The notes: generated from the letters alone by a model not told the origin. A stretch of DNA of 5,680 bases from Candidatus Microgenomates bacterium (GCA_015491205.1 WFWI01000115.1:1-5680), one strand, 5' to 3'; shown: positions 1-5,576, counted from the first letter of the stretch. Program-made: numbers and translations.

Positions 1-878
1 CTATACGTAAATTTTTTAATTTGAGATTCCGAGAGTTTTTGAAGGGTTGAAAGAATTTCTTCCCTTTCCTTCCTTATCTTTTCTGCGGAAAAATTTTCCG
101 GCCTATCCATAGTTATTAAAGCCAGCATCTGAAGAAGATGATTTTGCCCTACATCCCTCAAAGCTCCCAACCCATCGTAAAAACTCCCTCTTTCCTCAAC
201 TCCTATTTTTTCCAAAAGCCTTATTTCTATTTTTTTGATGATTTCCCTTCCCCAATTAAAAGCAAATAAATCATTGGAAAAGCGAAAAACTAAAATGTCC
301 TGCATAACCTCTTTTGCAAGATAATGGTCAATTCTGTAAATCTGCTCCTCTTCAAAAAGCGAGCTTAAAAGCCTTTCTAAGGCTATAGCACTTTCAAGGT
401 CAACTCCAAAAGGTTTTTCAATTAAAACCCGGGTATAATCCTTCCCTCCGCAAAGGTTGGTGAGCTTTGAATCTGCAAGATTTTTAAGAATAAGCCTGTA
501 ATACTTGGGCGGAACAGCTAAATAATAAAGCTTTTTGGAGCAAACGCCCCATTTCTTATCAATCTCAACAAGCTGTTTTGCCAGCTCAAAAAAATGCTCT
601 TTTTTCTCAAACCTTCCTTTAAAATAATCAAACAAAGGGAGGAAACCTGAAATTTCAGAAGAGGGAATCTCTTCATTGTAATCTTTTAAAAGCTTATGCA
701 CAAATTTTTTAAAACCCTCTTGCGAAAGCTCTCTTCTGGAAAACCCAATTATCCTGAACCTTTCAGGATGCTTGCCTTTCTGATGCAAATTAAAGAGCGC
801 AGGAAAAAGCTTCTTTCTTACTAAATCACCCGTTGAGCCTAAAATTACTAAAATGGTAGGAGGAAAACCACGGTCCAT
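1..878 (-). CDS. zwf: Glucose-6-phosphate 1-dehydrogenase, N-terminal 292 residues (runs off the window)
   Basis: It oxidises glucose 6-phosphate to 6-phosphogluconolactone with NAD(P)+, the entry step of the oxidative pentose phosphate pathway, in the cytoplasm. Translating from ATG at 878 gives 292 codons still open at position 1; family members are about 480-510 residues, so roughly 60% is present. Visible in order: the Rossmann dinucleotide motif GSTGDL (14-19), LAVPP (120-124), IEKPFG (153-158), the substrate/active-site segment RIDHYLAKE (182-190, with D184, H185 and K189), and the strongly conserved FYDGLGALRDVGQNHLLQ (233-250). The start is fixed by an in-frame TAA two codons upstream. 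One oddity: the usual DHYLGK signature reads DHYLAK, with Ala188 for Gly. The gene follows the hydrolase on the same strand after 218 bp, and a promoter-like sequence just upstream suggests independent transcription. Family identity is essentially certain; cofactor preference cannot be read. Confidence 0.97.
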   Translation of the reverse strand, partial: MDRGFPPTILVILGSTGDLVRKKLFPALFNLHQKGKHPERFRIIGFSRRELSQEGFKKFVHKLLKDYNEEIPSSEISGFLPLFDYFKGRFEKKEHFFELAKQLVEIDKKWGVCSKKLYYLAVPPKYYRLILKNLADSKLTNLCGGKDYTRVLIEKPFGVDLESAIALERLLSSLFEEEQIYRIDHYLAKEVMQDILVFRFSNDLFAFNWGREIIKKIEIRLLEKIGVEERGSFYDGLGALRDVGQNHLLQMLALITMDRPENFSAEKIRKEREEILSTLQKLSESQIKKFTY

Positions 879-885
879 AAATTAA

Positions 886-914
886 ACCTTAACATCATTT
901 GAAAAAAATTTCAA
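886..914 (-). promoter_or_regulatory. Candidate zwf promoter, leaderless type
   Basis: On the minus strand TTGAAA (909-914) is followed after exactly 17 bp by TAAGGT (886-891), then 7 nt and the zwf ATG. The -35 is good; the -10 keeps only the T1, A2 and T6 positions. The distance would put the transcription start at or next to the ATG. The alternative reading is that AAGG within this -10 is a weak ribosome binding site for a longer transcript. The same -10/7-nt/ATG layout occurs at two other genes here, which raises confidence. Confidence 0.45.
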
Positions 915-934
915 GTGATATTTAAAAATAAACG

Positions 935-1078
935 GACGCTAACTTTTTCGAACGAGAAATGTCGAAAATCGCATTTTCCAGCGCGCCATAACGCCCCGCG
1001 TTTAACCTCGAAGGTTAAACCCAGAGCCTTGTATGGCTCCGGATAGCAACATTTTTTTCAAAAATTTTACCCAGCGTC
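935..1078 (-). ncRNA. Candidate structured RNA or 3' UTR element, unidentified
   Basis: This GC-rich island in an AT-rich intergenic gap can fold into several hairpins closed by an outer helix. As minus-strand RNA: outer helix 1073-1078 with 935-940 (6 bp, GACGCT/AGCGTC). Hairpin A pairs 1035-1042 with 1021-1028 (8 bp including one G-U, loop 1029-1034). Hairpin B directly abuts it, pairing 1012-1020 with 1000-1008 (9 bp, 3-nt loop). A short GCG stem at 997-999/983-985 follows. Finally there are two mutually exclusive hairpins: 973-978 with 964-969, or 962-968 with 945-951. In hairpin A the minus strand has G-U where the plus strand would have A-C, which favours the minus strand. It begins 18 nt after the hydrolase stop and lies upstream of the probable zwf promoter, so it may be a 3' UTR element, a separate small RNA, or a zwf leader if transcription reads through. 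I recognise no known RNA family in it. Confidence 0.4.
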
Positions 1079-1096
1079 TTTTACTTCTATAACCCC

Positions 1097-2143
1097 TCAC
1101 TTCAAATACCTATCAAAAAACTCTATCGTTCTTCTCATAGCCAAAGGGAAGTTTCTACTTAGATTGTGATCATCGTACTCATAAGAATAAAGCTCTACCT
1201 CCTTTCCCTCCTTTTTCAAAAGCTCATAAAATCTTTTCGAAAGCTCAAAGGGAACATGCTTGTCTGTCTTTGCATGATGTAGCTGGATTGGAGCCTTAAT
1301 TCTTTGTATATAGCCTGTTATTGATGCTTTTTCCCAAAACGGGCTTTCTCTCGGCTCAAAGCGAGCCTCAAGCTCCTCACCCAACCCCCTTCTCCAGGCA
1401 GGAATAGAAGGATTATCCTCCGTAAGCCAAACTTCAAAAAGATCCTTGTAGGAGCCCAAAACTCCTGCCCAGATAACAGCTGCCTTCACCTCCTCTCCCT
1501 TTACCACCAAAACCCGCGAGGTTATCCAACCACCCATAGAATGGCCAAATATGCCTATACGCGAGGGGTCAACCTTTTCAAAATTTTTAAGCGCTTCAAT
1601 AGCATTTATCGAGTCTATTACATAGGCATTTGATGTGTATCCTCCCTCAGGCTCGCCCTCAGACTCCCCGTGCCCTCTATAATCAATTTTGAAAACTATA
1701 TAGCCTGCTTTGGAAAGAGCATCTACGAATTTCTCATAACGCTCAGTTGTTCTATACTCTGAAGGTGGAATATATCCGTGGTTGAAAACTATTGCGGGAT
1801 ATTTGCCATCGCTTCCTCCTGTTTTTGGAACAGTTAAAAGTGCATAAATCTTTAAACCATCAGAGAGATAAGAGGCAATGTACTCCTTATATCCTTGTCT
1901 ATCTCCTAAGAACCTTTCTATTTTTACTTTGCTTGGAGTGTAGTTTCGGTTTAAAAGATAATCTATTGTTAACCTTTCCCCTTCACTATAAGTTTTAGCA
2001 ACATTTTTCCCTCTCCCTACACCTATACCCAAGTTTTCAAGAACTTTAAAGCCCTCCCTCCTTTGCTGTGAAAACGCAATCACTAAAACTCCTATCCCCG
2101 CAAATATAGCAAGTATCAGGAGTACATATTTAAACAGTTTCAT
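1097..2143 (-). CDS. Membrane-anchored alpha/beta hydrolase (S9 peptidase/esterase-like)
   Basis: A 348-residue serine hydrolase of the alpha/beta fold, closest in layout to S9-type peptidases and acyl hydrolases. Residues 5-25 form one hydrophobic helix with little positive charge after it until RR at 28-29, so it is probably a signal anchor exposing the enzyme outside the membrane. The catalytic fold starts near residue 85. NHG (121-123) is the oxyanion-side motif, DYRGHGES (154-161) is typical of the fold, GHSMGG (200-205) carries nucleophile Ser202, and Asp294 (AKTDKHVP) and His326 (YDDHNL) complete the triad. The fold appears intact. It lies 30 nt downstream of the cupredoxin gene with no terminator visible, so it is probably the last gene of that operon. 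AGAGG sits only 1 nt before the ATG, too close to be a good ribosome binding site. The substrate is unknown: peptide, ester or cell-envelope lipid are all possible. Confidence 0.88.
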   Translation of the reverse strand: MKLFKYVLLILAIFAGIGVLVIAFSQQRREGFKVLENLGIGVGRGKNVAKTYSEGERLTIDYLLNRNYTPSKVKIERFLGDRQGYKEYIASYLSDGLKIYALLTVPKTGGSDGKYPAIVFNHGYIPPSEYRTTERYEKFVDALSKAGYIVFKIDYRGHGESEGEPEGGYTSNAYVIDSINAIEALKNFEKVDPSRIGIFGHSMGGWITSRVLVVKGEEVKAAVIWAGVLGSYKDLFEVWLTEDNPSIPAWRRGLGEELEARFEPRESPFWEKASITGYIQRIKAPIQLHHAKTDKHVPFELSKRFYELLKKEGKEVELYSYEYDDHNLSRNFPLAMRRTIEFFDRYLK

Positions 2144-2173
2144 GCCTCTTGTCCAAAACAGGTTGATCTTTTT

Positions 2174-2659
2174 TTATTTTACGATCAAACTTCCCCTCAT
2201 CCCAGAATGCCCTATACCACACTGCACTGAGCAGAAAAATCCAAACTGGCCTGCTTTGTCTGCTGTAAACTCAACTGTTACCTCCTGCCCTGGGTTTAAA
2301 ACCTCATTTATCCCAAAATCAGGCAGAGCAAACCCATGAGGCACATCTGTACTTGTTATTCTAAGTCTTACTCTTTCTCCTTGATTTACAACTATTGGGT
2401 TAGGAGTAAACTCCCACTGCCTTGCTGTAACCTTTATCTCTCTTACTCCATCTACCACCTCACCCGAAGGCTCAAGAGAGGACACATCTTCTATCTGCTG
2501 TTGAGCTTGACCTGCCCCTGCACCCTGACCTCCACCTGTTAAAGCCGTTTGATTATTATTCACAGGCGTAGATGAACCACCTCCTCTAAGAAGAACTAAG
2601 CCGCCAACGACCAAAACTGCTAACCCAATTATAAGTGGTACTGACATTTTTACTTTCAT
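2174..2659 (-). CDS. Membrane-anchored cupredoxin with a CuA-type (cytochrome oxidase subunit II-like) site
   Basis: A 161-residue copper protein. Residues 6-24 are a single hydrophobic anchor, followed by a Gly/Gln/Asn-rich flexible linker (about 26-56) and a cupredoxin domain (about 72-161). The sequence CSVQCGIGHSGM (143-154) with upstream His108 (PHGF) gives every CuA ligand: H108, C143, C147, H151, M154, plus Gln146 at the backbone-carbonyl position. QWEFTPNPI (81-89) also resembles subunit II. Known CuA domains bind a dinuclear copper centre and pass electrons in cytochrome c oxidase or N2O reductase. Unlike ordinary COX2, this protein has one membrane helix rather than two, and no subunit I lies in the window. 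It may be a stand-alone electron carrier or a copper-binding protein. It is second in the probable operon, 72 nt after the membrane protein gene; no Shine-Dalgarno is evident at ATG 2659 or at the in-frame Met5. Confidence 0.9.
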   Translation of the reverse strand: MKVKMSVPLIIGLAVLVVGGLVLLRGGGSSTPVNNNQTALTGGGQGAGAGQAQQQIEDVSSLEPSGEVVDGVREIKVTARQWEFTPNPIVVNQGERVRLRITSTDVPHGFALPDFGINEVLNPGQEVTVEFTADKAGQFGFFCSVQCGIGHSGMRGSLIVK

Positions 2660-2710
2660 AGCTATTTTAGAATTAAACTTATAATTCCATCATCCTTTCT
2701 TATTTTTTAC

Positions 2711-2731
2711 CTTTTAGCTTTTAGCTTTTAC
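2711..2731. repeat. Short tandem repeat, three 7-bp units
   Basis: CTTTTAG occurs at 2711-2717 and 2718-2724, followed by CTTTTAC at 2725-2731, with a degenerate TTTTTAC-like copy just before. It begins immediately after the stop codon of the 512-residue membrane protein gene. On the transcript it is an A-rich tract with little pairing. It is too short to assign a role; replication slippage is a sufficient explanation. Confidence 0.8.
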
Positions 2732-4270
2732 TTACACTCCACACCCTCCACCTGTTCTAGGAGCTTGCTTTACAACCCCATTCTGTTGCAACCATCTTTT
2801 TGCACTTTGCCAACCTGAAACTGATGAATAGTCACGGCTCAGAAGCACTTTTGGATCAACATCTTTGAACTCTTTTCCTTCTTTTGCCTTAAAGTACAAA
2901 GCTAAGTCATAATAACTCTGTGGGAACCAAAAAGCATTAAAGTATTTTGCTGCTTCATACATTTCCTTTTCCGAAGCGCCGTTTGCTGCCATAAGTTGTA
3001 ACACTCCCAAAAGCGCCATACCATGATTACAGTCAGGAAAGGCAGTTGAATTGTTACAACAGGGCCTGTAAATATTGCTTGCAACCCTTTCAACCAACGC
3101 TTCTTGCTGAGGGGTTAAAGGAATAAGCCTCTCTTTTGCGTAATAATCCATAGCATTTCCTTTTGCCAAAGTCCATCCGCCGGTTGAGGCAAAGTATCCC
3201 AACTGGTTCTTCCCATACTTGGTAATCTCACCTTCAGTTAATATTCTACTCCTATTTGCAAGTCCGGCTGCCCAAAAAAAGTTAAGGAGAAAATAAGCGT
3301 TTTGGCTGTCAATTTTAATTTTTTTATTAGAGCCTTTTGTTAAAATTTCAAGCTGTTCTTGAGTTAAAGGCTGACCAGCCCTGTCATAAACGCTTTTGAA
3401 CTTTTCCAAATCTATAACTCCCATTTTTATCATTTTGGGCCCTAAATCGCCATAAGTTGCATTTATTTCATACCCTTCTTTTGGGTTTATCTGAGCGAAA
3501 AGATTGTCTGCTTGAATATTCAAGCTTGACCCGGCAGAAGAAGCAGCCCCCACGCTTGAGCTGGCAAAAGAAGACCTTCTAAAATCAACCTTTAAACTGC
3601 GAGGAAGCTTGGGAAGAAGATAGATTGCAAGTATAAAAACAGCTAAAATAGCAACGGGTTTTAAATCATAAAGCGCTTCCTTTTTAAAATTAAACTCTAT
3701 ATAACCTTTTTTGAAAGTTATAAACCTCACCTTCCTTACAGGACAAAGGCCCAAAATATTTTTTGAATAATCATAAATCGCATATCCCAAAAGCAAAAGG
3801 GTCAAAGCCTTTATCTCAAGCCCTCCTAAAGGTAGTGCTGTCAAAGATGCAGCAACTCCCAAGGTTGGCAAAAGAAGCGCTCCACATACAGGACAGCCTG
3901 TGGCAGCAGTTGAGTAAACAAGCGATCCTACTGCATCAAGAATAGAACCTCCCATCTTGCCTTTCCGCTTGTCAATAATGTAAAAAAGCAGGCTGAAAAC
4001 AATCCCTATCCCTAAAGCATTTGCAAGGCTTAAGAGAATCTGAAGATAGTTGTAAATAGGCACATTTGACTGCCAGAAAACCTCCCAGGTGGTTGTTCGT
4101 GTCAAAACATAATAATAAAGAAAAAGAACATTAAGGGCGACTATAAAAGTCACAAAGTAGTAAATCACAGAGGTTGAATACACCTCTTTTAAAGCTCTTC
4201 TGGAAATAGCATAAGCCTCTTTTAAAACAGAAAGAAAATTATTTTTCTCCGTGCTTTTTTTTCTTGGCAT
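2732..4270 (-). CDS. Multi-pass membrane protein with CPVC and CC-C-H motifs, function unknown
   Basis: A 512-residue protein that I cannot assign to a named family. The N-terminal half holds about five hydrophobic segments (about 35-57, 75-98, 113-145, 150-168 and 205-221). The third includes GCPVCG (125-130), a CxxC inside or at the edge of the membrane, and another Cys lies at 176. A Ser/Ala-rich stretch (233-250) leads to a soluble C-terminal domain that contains YRPCCNN (401-407) and DCNHGMALLGVLQLMA (413-428), offering C404, C405, C414 and H416 as a likely metal or disulfide cluster. The protein ends in GGGCGV with Cys510. The motifs and the CuA cupredoxin next door suggest metal handling, thiol redox chemistry or cupredoxin assembly; this is inference. 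The start at 4270 is supported by a near-consensus promoter ending 7 nt upstream, making the mRNA probably leaderless, since there is no ribosome binding site. Confidence 0.85.
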   Translation of the reverse strand: MPRKKSTEKNNFLSVLKEAYAISRRALKEVYSTSVIYYFVTFIVALNVLFLYYYVLTRTTTWEVFWQSNVPIYNYLQILLSLANALGIGIVFSLLFYIIDKRKGKMGGSILDAVGSLVYSTAATGCPVCGALLLPTLGVAASLTALPLGGLEIKALTLLLLGYAIYDYSKNILGLCPVRKVRFITFKKGYIEFNFKKEALYDLKPVAILAVFILAIYLLPKLPRSLKVDFRRSSFASSSVGAASSAGSSLNIQADNLFAQINPKEGYEINATYGDLGPKMIKMGVIDLEKFKSVYDRAGQPLTQEQLEILTKGSNKKIKIDSQNAYFLLNFFWAAGLANRSRILTEGEITKYGKNQLGYFASTGGWTLAKGNAMDYYAKERLIPLTPQQEALVERVASNIYRPCCNNSTAFPDCNHGMALLGVLQLMAANGASEKEMYEAAKYFNAFWFPQSYYDLALYFKAKEGKEFKDVDPKVLLSRDYSSVSGWQSAKRWLQQNGVVKQAPRTGGGCGV

Positions 4271-4286
4271 ACTACAGATTGTAGTA
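4270..4286. promoter_or_regulatory. BlaI/MecI/CopY-like operator dyad over the -10 and start codon
   Basis: TACTACAGATTGTAGTA is a perfect 7-bp inverted repeat around 3 nt. It overlaps the -10 hexamer, the expected transcription start and the first base of the ATG of the membrane protein gene. Known BlaI/MecI/CopY operators centre on TACA-N2-TGTA, and the arms here are the same with one extra central base. A BlaI-family repressor is encoded two genes away. Repressor bound here would block RNA polymerase directly. The assignment is by sequence resemblance and adjacency. Confidence 0.7.
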
Positions 4287-4306
4287 ACTAATAATTAGTT
4301 TGTCAA
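4278..4306 (-). promoter_or_regulatory. Strong sigma70-type promoter of the cupredoxin operon
   Basis: On the minus strand TTGACA (4301-4306, perfect -35) and TACAAT (4278-4283, one mismatch from TATAAT) are separated by the optimal 17 bp. The ATG at 4270 begins after 7 further nt, so transcription should start on or beside it and the mRNA should be leaderless. It lies just past the terminator of the regulatory gene pair, giving the downstream operon its own control point. Confidence 0.88.
4286..4300. repeat. Palindrome filling the promoter spacer, possible second operator
   Basis: AACTAATAATTAGTT is a perfect 7-1-7 inverted repeat occupying nearly all of the spacer between the -35 and -10, and it directly abuts the TACTACA dyad, sharing one base with it. 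It could be a second binding site or simply AT-rich symmetry. A 15-bp dyad with the same AACT/AGTT ends lies at 5622-5636, upstream of the repressor gene. Confidence 0.5.
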
Positions 4307-4309
4307 GCG

Positions 4310-4335
4310 AAAAATTTTAGCCTTACAAAAGGCTA
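4310..4335 (-). terminator. Rho-independent terminator of the repressor-protease operon
   Basis: On the minus strand TAGCCTT (4329-4335) pairs with AAGGCTA (4318-4324) around a TTGT loop. Three A residues and then five T residues follow (4310-4314). The stem begins with the TAG stop codon of the protease gene. The 7-bp stem is perfect but the T tract is short and offset by the A residues, so termination may be partial. It separates the regulatory genes from the -35 box four bases further on. Confidence 0.65.
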
Positions 4336-5196
4336 TTTAAAAACACAATGGTTCCAACACTCAGTACCTTTAATACAAAAAGCATTCTCTGATTCTTTAC
4401 TGCTAACCTGCATAGGCAAACTCACTAAAAAAACAAAGACAAAAACAAAAAGCACAAACAAGACCTTGATTTTAACCTTAGCTCTTACAGAAGAGTCAAG
4501 CCTTTCATCAAGGGAGTCTGAATAAGAGGATAAGAGGCCAAACCCTGGCTTTGAAATAAGCTTTTTCATTGCCATATACAACGGCCTTTTTGTTTTAAGC
4601 CTTAAAAAGGCATACTCATCAGCCTTCAGCTCTTGCGAGGATTTTAACCATTCAAAAAGGGGCTTAAGAAGCAGGAAAAACGGAGTTGAATAGGTAATAA
4701 AGTAAAAAAAGATTCGGGAAAGATTATCTTTATCTTTCAAATGGGACTTCTCGTGCAAAAGCACTGCTTTTAGCTCTTTTTCCTCCAAAAGCTTCAAAAA
4801 AGAGGAAGAAAGCACAATTTTGGGCGAAAAAAAGCCAATAACTTTAGCAACAGGCTTGTTGTCTTTGTAAACCACTACCTTACCCTCAAGCCCAAGCTCT
4901 TTTGAAAGTTCTTTTAAAAAATCATCTTGCTTTAGAGCATTTTTAAAAACCTTTCTTTCAAAAACCAAGTTTCTTATGATTTGCAAAAGTGTAAGGGTGA
5001 AGCCAACAAAAAAGAAGAACAAAAAAGAGTAGTAAACAAACTCTGAGGTCGAGTTAAAAAGGTTATAGAAAAACACCAAACAAAAGTTTATAAACCTCCC
5101 CAGAAGGCCATAATAGCCTTGTGTTTGCACAAAAAAGTATAGCGCTAAAAAAGCACCAGAGGCAAGGCCTAAAAATAAGTTTAGTTTATTTTTCAT
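4333..5196 (-). CDS. M56-family (BlaR1-like) membrane zinc metalloprotease with a Cys/His tail
   Basis: A 287-residue integral membrane protease. Hydrophobic helices lie at about 4-23, 35-47 and 53-74, then comes a cytoplasmic zinc domain with HEKSH (148-152; zinc ligands H148 and H152, catalytic E149), a hydrophobic segment at 162-181, ELKADE (189-194; E189 as third ligand, with D193), and a last helix at 241-262. In BlaR1/MecR1 this domain is followed by an external penicillin-binding sensor that triggers cleavage of the partner repressor. Here only about 25 residues follow, ending with C274, C280, H283 and C284, which might sense metal or redox state. I chose ATG 5196 because GAGGAG lies 10 nt upstream; TTG at 5205 would add three residues but sits 1 nt from that site. 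The 11-nt overlap with the repressor gene indicates translational coupling in one operon. Confidence 0.9.
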   Translation of the reverse strand: MKNKLNLFLGLASGAFLALYFFVQTQGYYGLLGRFINFCLVFFYNLFNSTSEFVYYSFLFFFFVGFTLTLLQIIRNLVFERKVFKNALKQDDFLKELSKELGLEGKVVVYKDNKPVAKVIGFFSPKIVLSSSFLKLLEEKELKAVLLHEKSHLKDKDNLSRIFFYFITYSTPFFLLLKPLFEWLKSSQELKADEYAFLRLKTKRPLYMAMKKLISKPGFGLLSSYSDSLDERLDSSVRAKVKIKVLFVLFVFVFVFLVSLPMQVSSKESENAFCIKGTECWNHCVFK

Positions 5197-5560
5197 CCTT
5201 AACAAGCTCCTCTAACTTTTCAAGAAGCTTTTTTCTTCTTCTGCTATCAAGCCCTTCCAGCCCCTCTACAAAAGAAGAATAAGCAACCTCTCCAAAACTT
5301 TCAAAAAACCCTTGCAAAAACCTTCTAAACAAGCTGGCGCACAAGTCCTCTTTTGAATATTTTGCAAAATAAAGACCATTTCTTTTCTCAACAAGGCCTT
5401 TTGAGAGGAGTCTTTGAAGCACAGTTGCCACAGTTGTATAAGCAAGCCCCTTTTTCTTTTCAAAATACTGCCAAATATTCTTAAGACTCTCGCCCTCCTC
5501 CCTTTTCCACAAAAGCTCCAGAACCTGCTTTTCCAAATCCCCAAGCCCAAAGCGGTACAT
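5186..5560 (-). CDS. BlaI/MecI/CopY-family transcriptional repressor
   Basis: A 124-residue winged-helix DNA-binding protein of the family's normal length. The N-terminal domain (about 5-70) shows the typical LGDLEKQVLELLW (6-18), YTTVATVLQRLLSKGLVEK (41-59) with the recognition helix, and a short wing before YFAKYS (64-69). The rest (about 70-124) is helical and charged, matching the dimerisation region that is cleaved in BlaI and MecI. CopY's C-terminal CxCx4CxC copper motif is absent and the only cysteine is C74, so direct metal sensing is unlikely and signalling through the co-transcribed protease is the natural model. Its probable target is the TACTACA dyad at 4270-4286, and perhaps its own promoter. 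The ATG at 5560 sits 7 nt after a consensus -10, so this mRNA too is probably leaderless. Confidence 0.94.
   Translation of the reverse strand: MYRFGLGDLEKQVLELLWKREEGESLKNIWQYFEKKKGLAYTTVATVLQRLLSKGLVEKRNGLYFAKYSKEDLCASLFRRFLQGFFESFGEVAYSSFVEGLEGLDSRRRKKLLEKLEELVKDEK
5207..5212 (-). promoter_or_regulatory. Ribosome binding site deciding the protease start
   Basis: GAGGAG on the minus strand, within the repressor's last codons, lies 10 nt before ATG 5196 and only 1 nt before the alternative TTG at 5205. It is the clearest Shine-Dalgarno in the window and occurs at an internal operon gene, whereas genes behind their own promoters lack one. Confidence 0.7.
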
Positions 5561-5567
5561 AAATTTT

Positions 5568-5576
5568 ATTATATCA
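5568..5576 (-). promoter_or_regulatory. Extended -10 promoter of the repressor gene
   Basis: On the minus strand TGATATAAT is a perfect TATAAT (5568-5573) preceded by the extended -10 TG (5575-5576). No good -35 is seen at 16-18 bp upstream, consistent with an extended -10 promoter. Seven nt separate the hexamer from the ATG at 5560, so the transcript is probably leaderless. Confidence 0.75.

Noticed and set aside
1000..1020. Integron attC-like ends (GTTTAAC and GTTAAAC match the R''/R' core consensus)
   Set aside because: The two cores form one 21-bp perfect hairpin, far shorter than an attC site, and no integrase or cassette layout is present.
1021..1058. Plus-strand intrinsic terminator (GAGCC/GGCTC stem, then seven T residues)
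   Set aside because: The T tract begins about 13 nt after the stem, and no plus-strand gene precedes it.
976..1078. TPP riboswitch, because CCAGCG occurs twice
   Set aside because: The conserved CUGAGA and ACCUGAU segments are absent.
935..1096. tRNA, tmRNA, SRP RNA, RNase P or hammerhead ribozyme
   Set aside because: No cloverleaf or CCA end, no conserved RNase P or SRP core, and no CUGAUGA/GAAA core on the minus strand.
2660..2731. Independent promoter for the cupredoxin gene (TATAAG-like hexamer in the gap)
   Set aside because: No matching -35 box and no consistent distance to the ATG; co-transcription is simpler.
2902..3093. 63-codon minus-strand open frame, and similar short frames on both strands inside the larger genes
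   Set aside because: They lie wholly within well-supported genes, lack ribosome binding sites or promoters, and encode nothing recognisable.
5197..5205. TTG start for the M56 protease, adding three residues
   Set aside because: It would be 1 nt from GAGGAG, whereas ATG 5196 is at a workable 10 nt.
5186..5560. Direct copper-sensing CopY repressor
   Set aside because: The C-terminal CxCx4CxC motif is absent; the only cysteine is residue 74.
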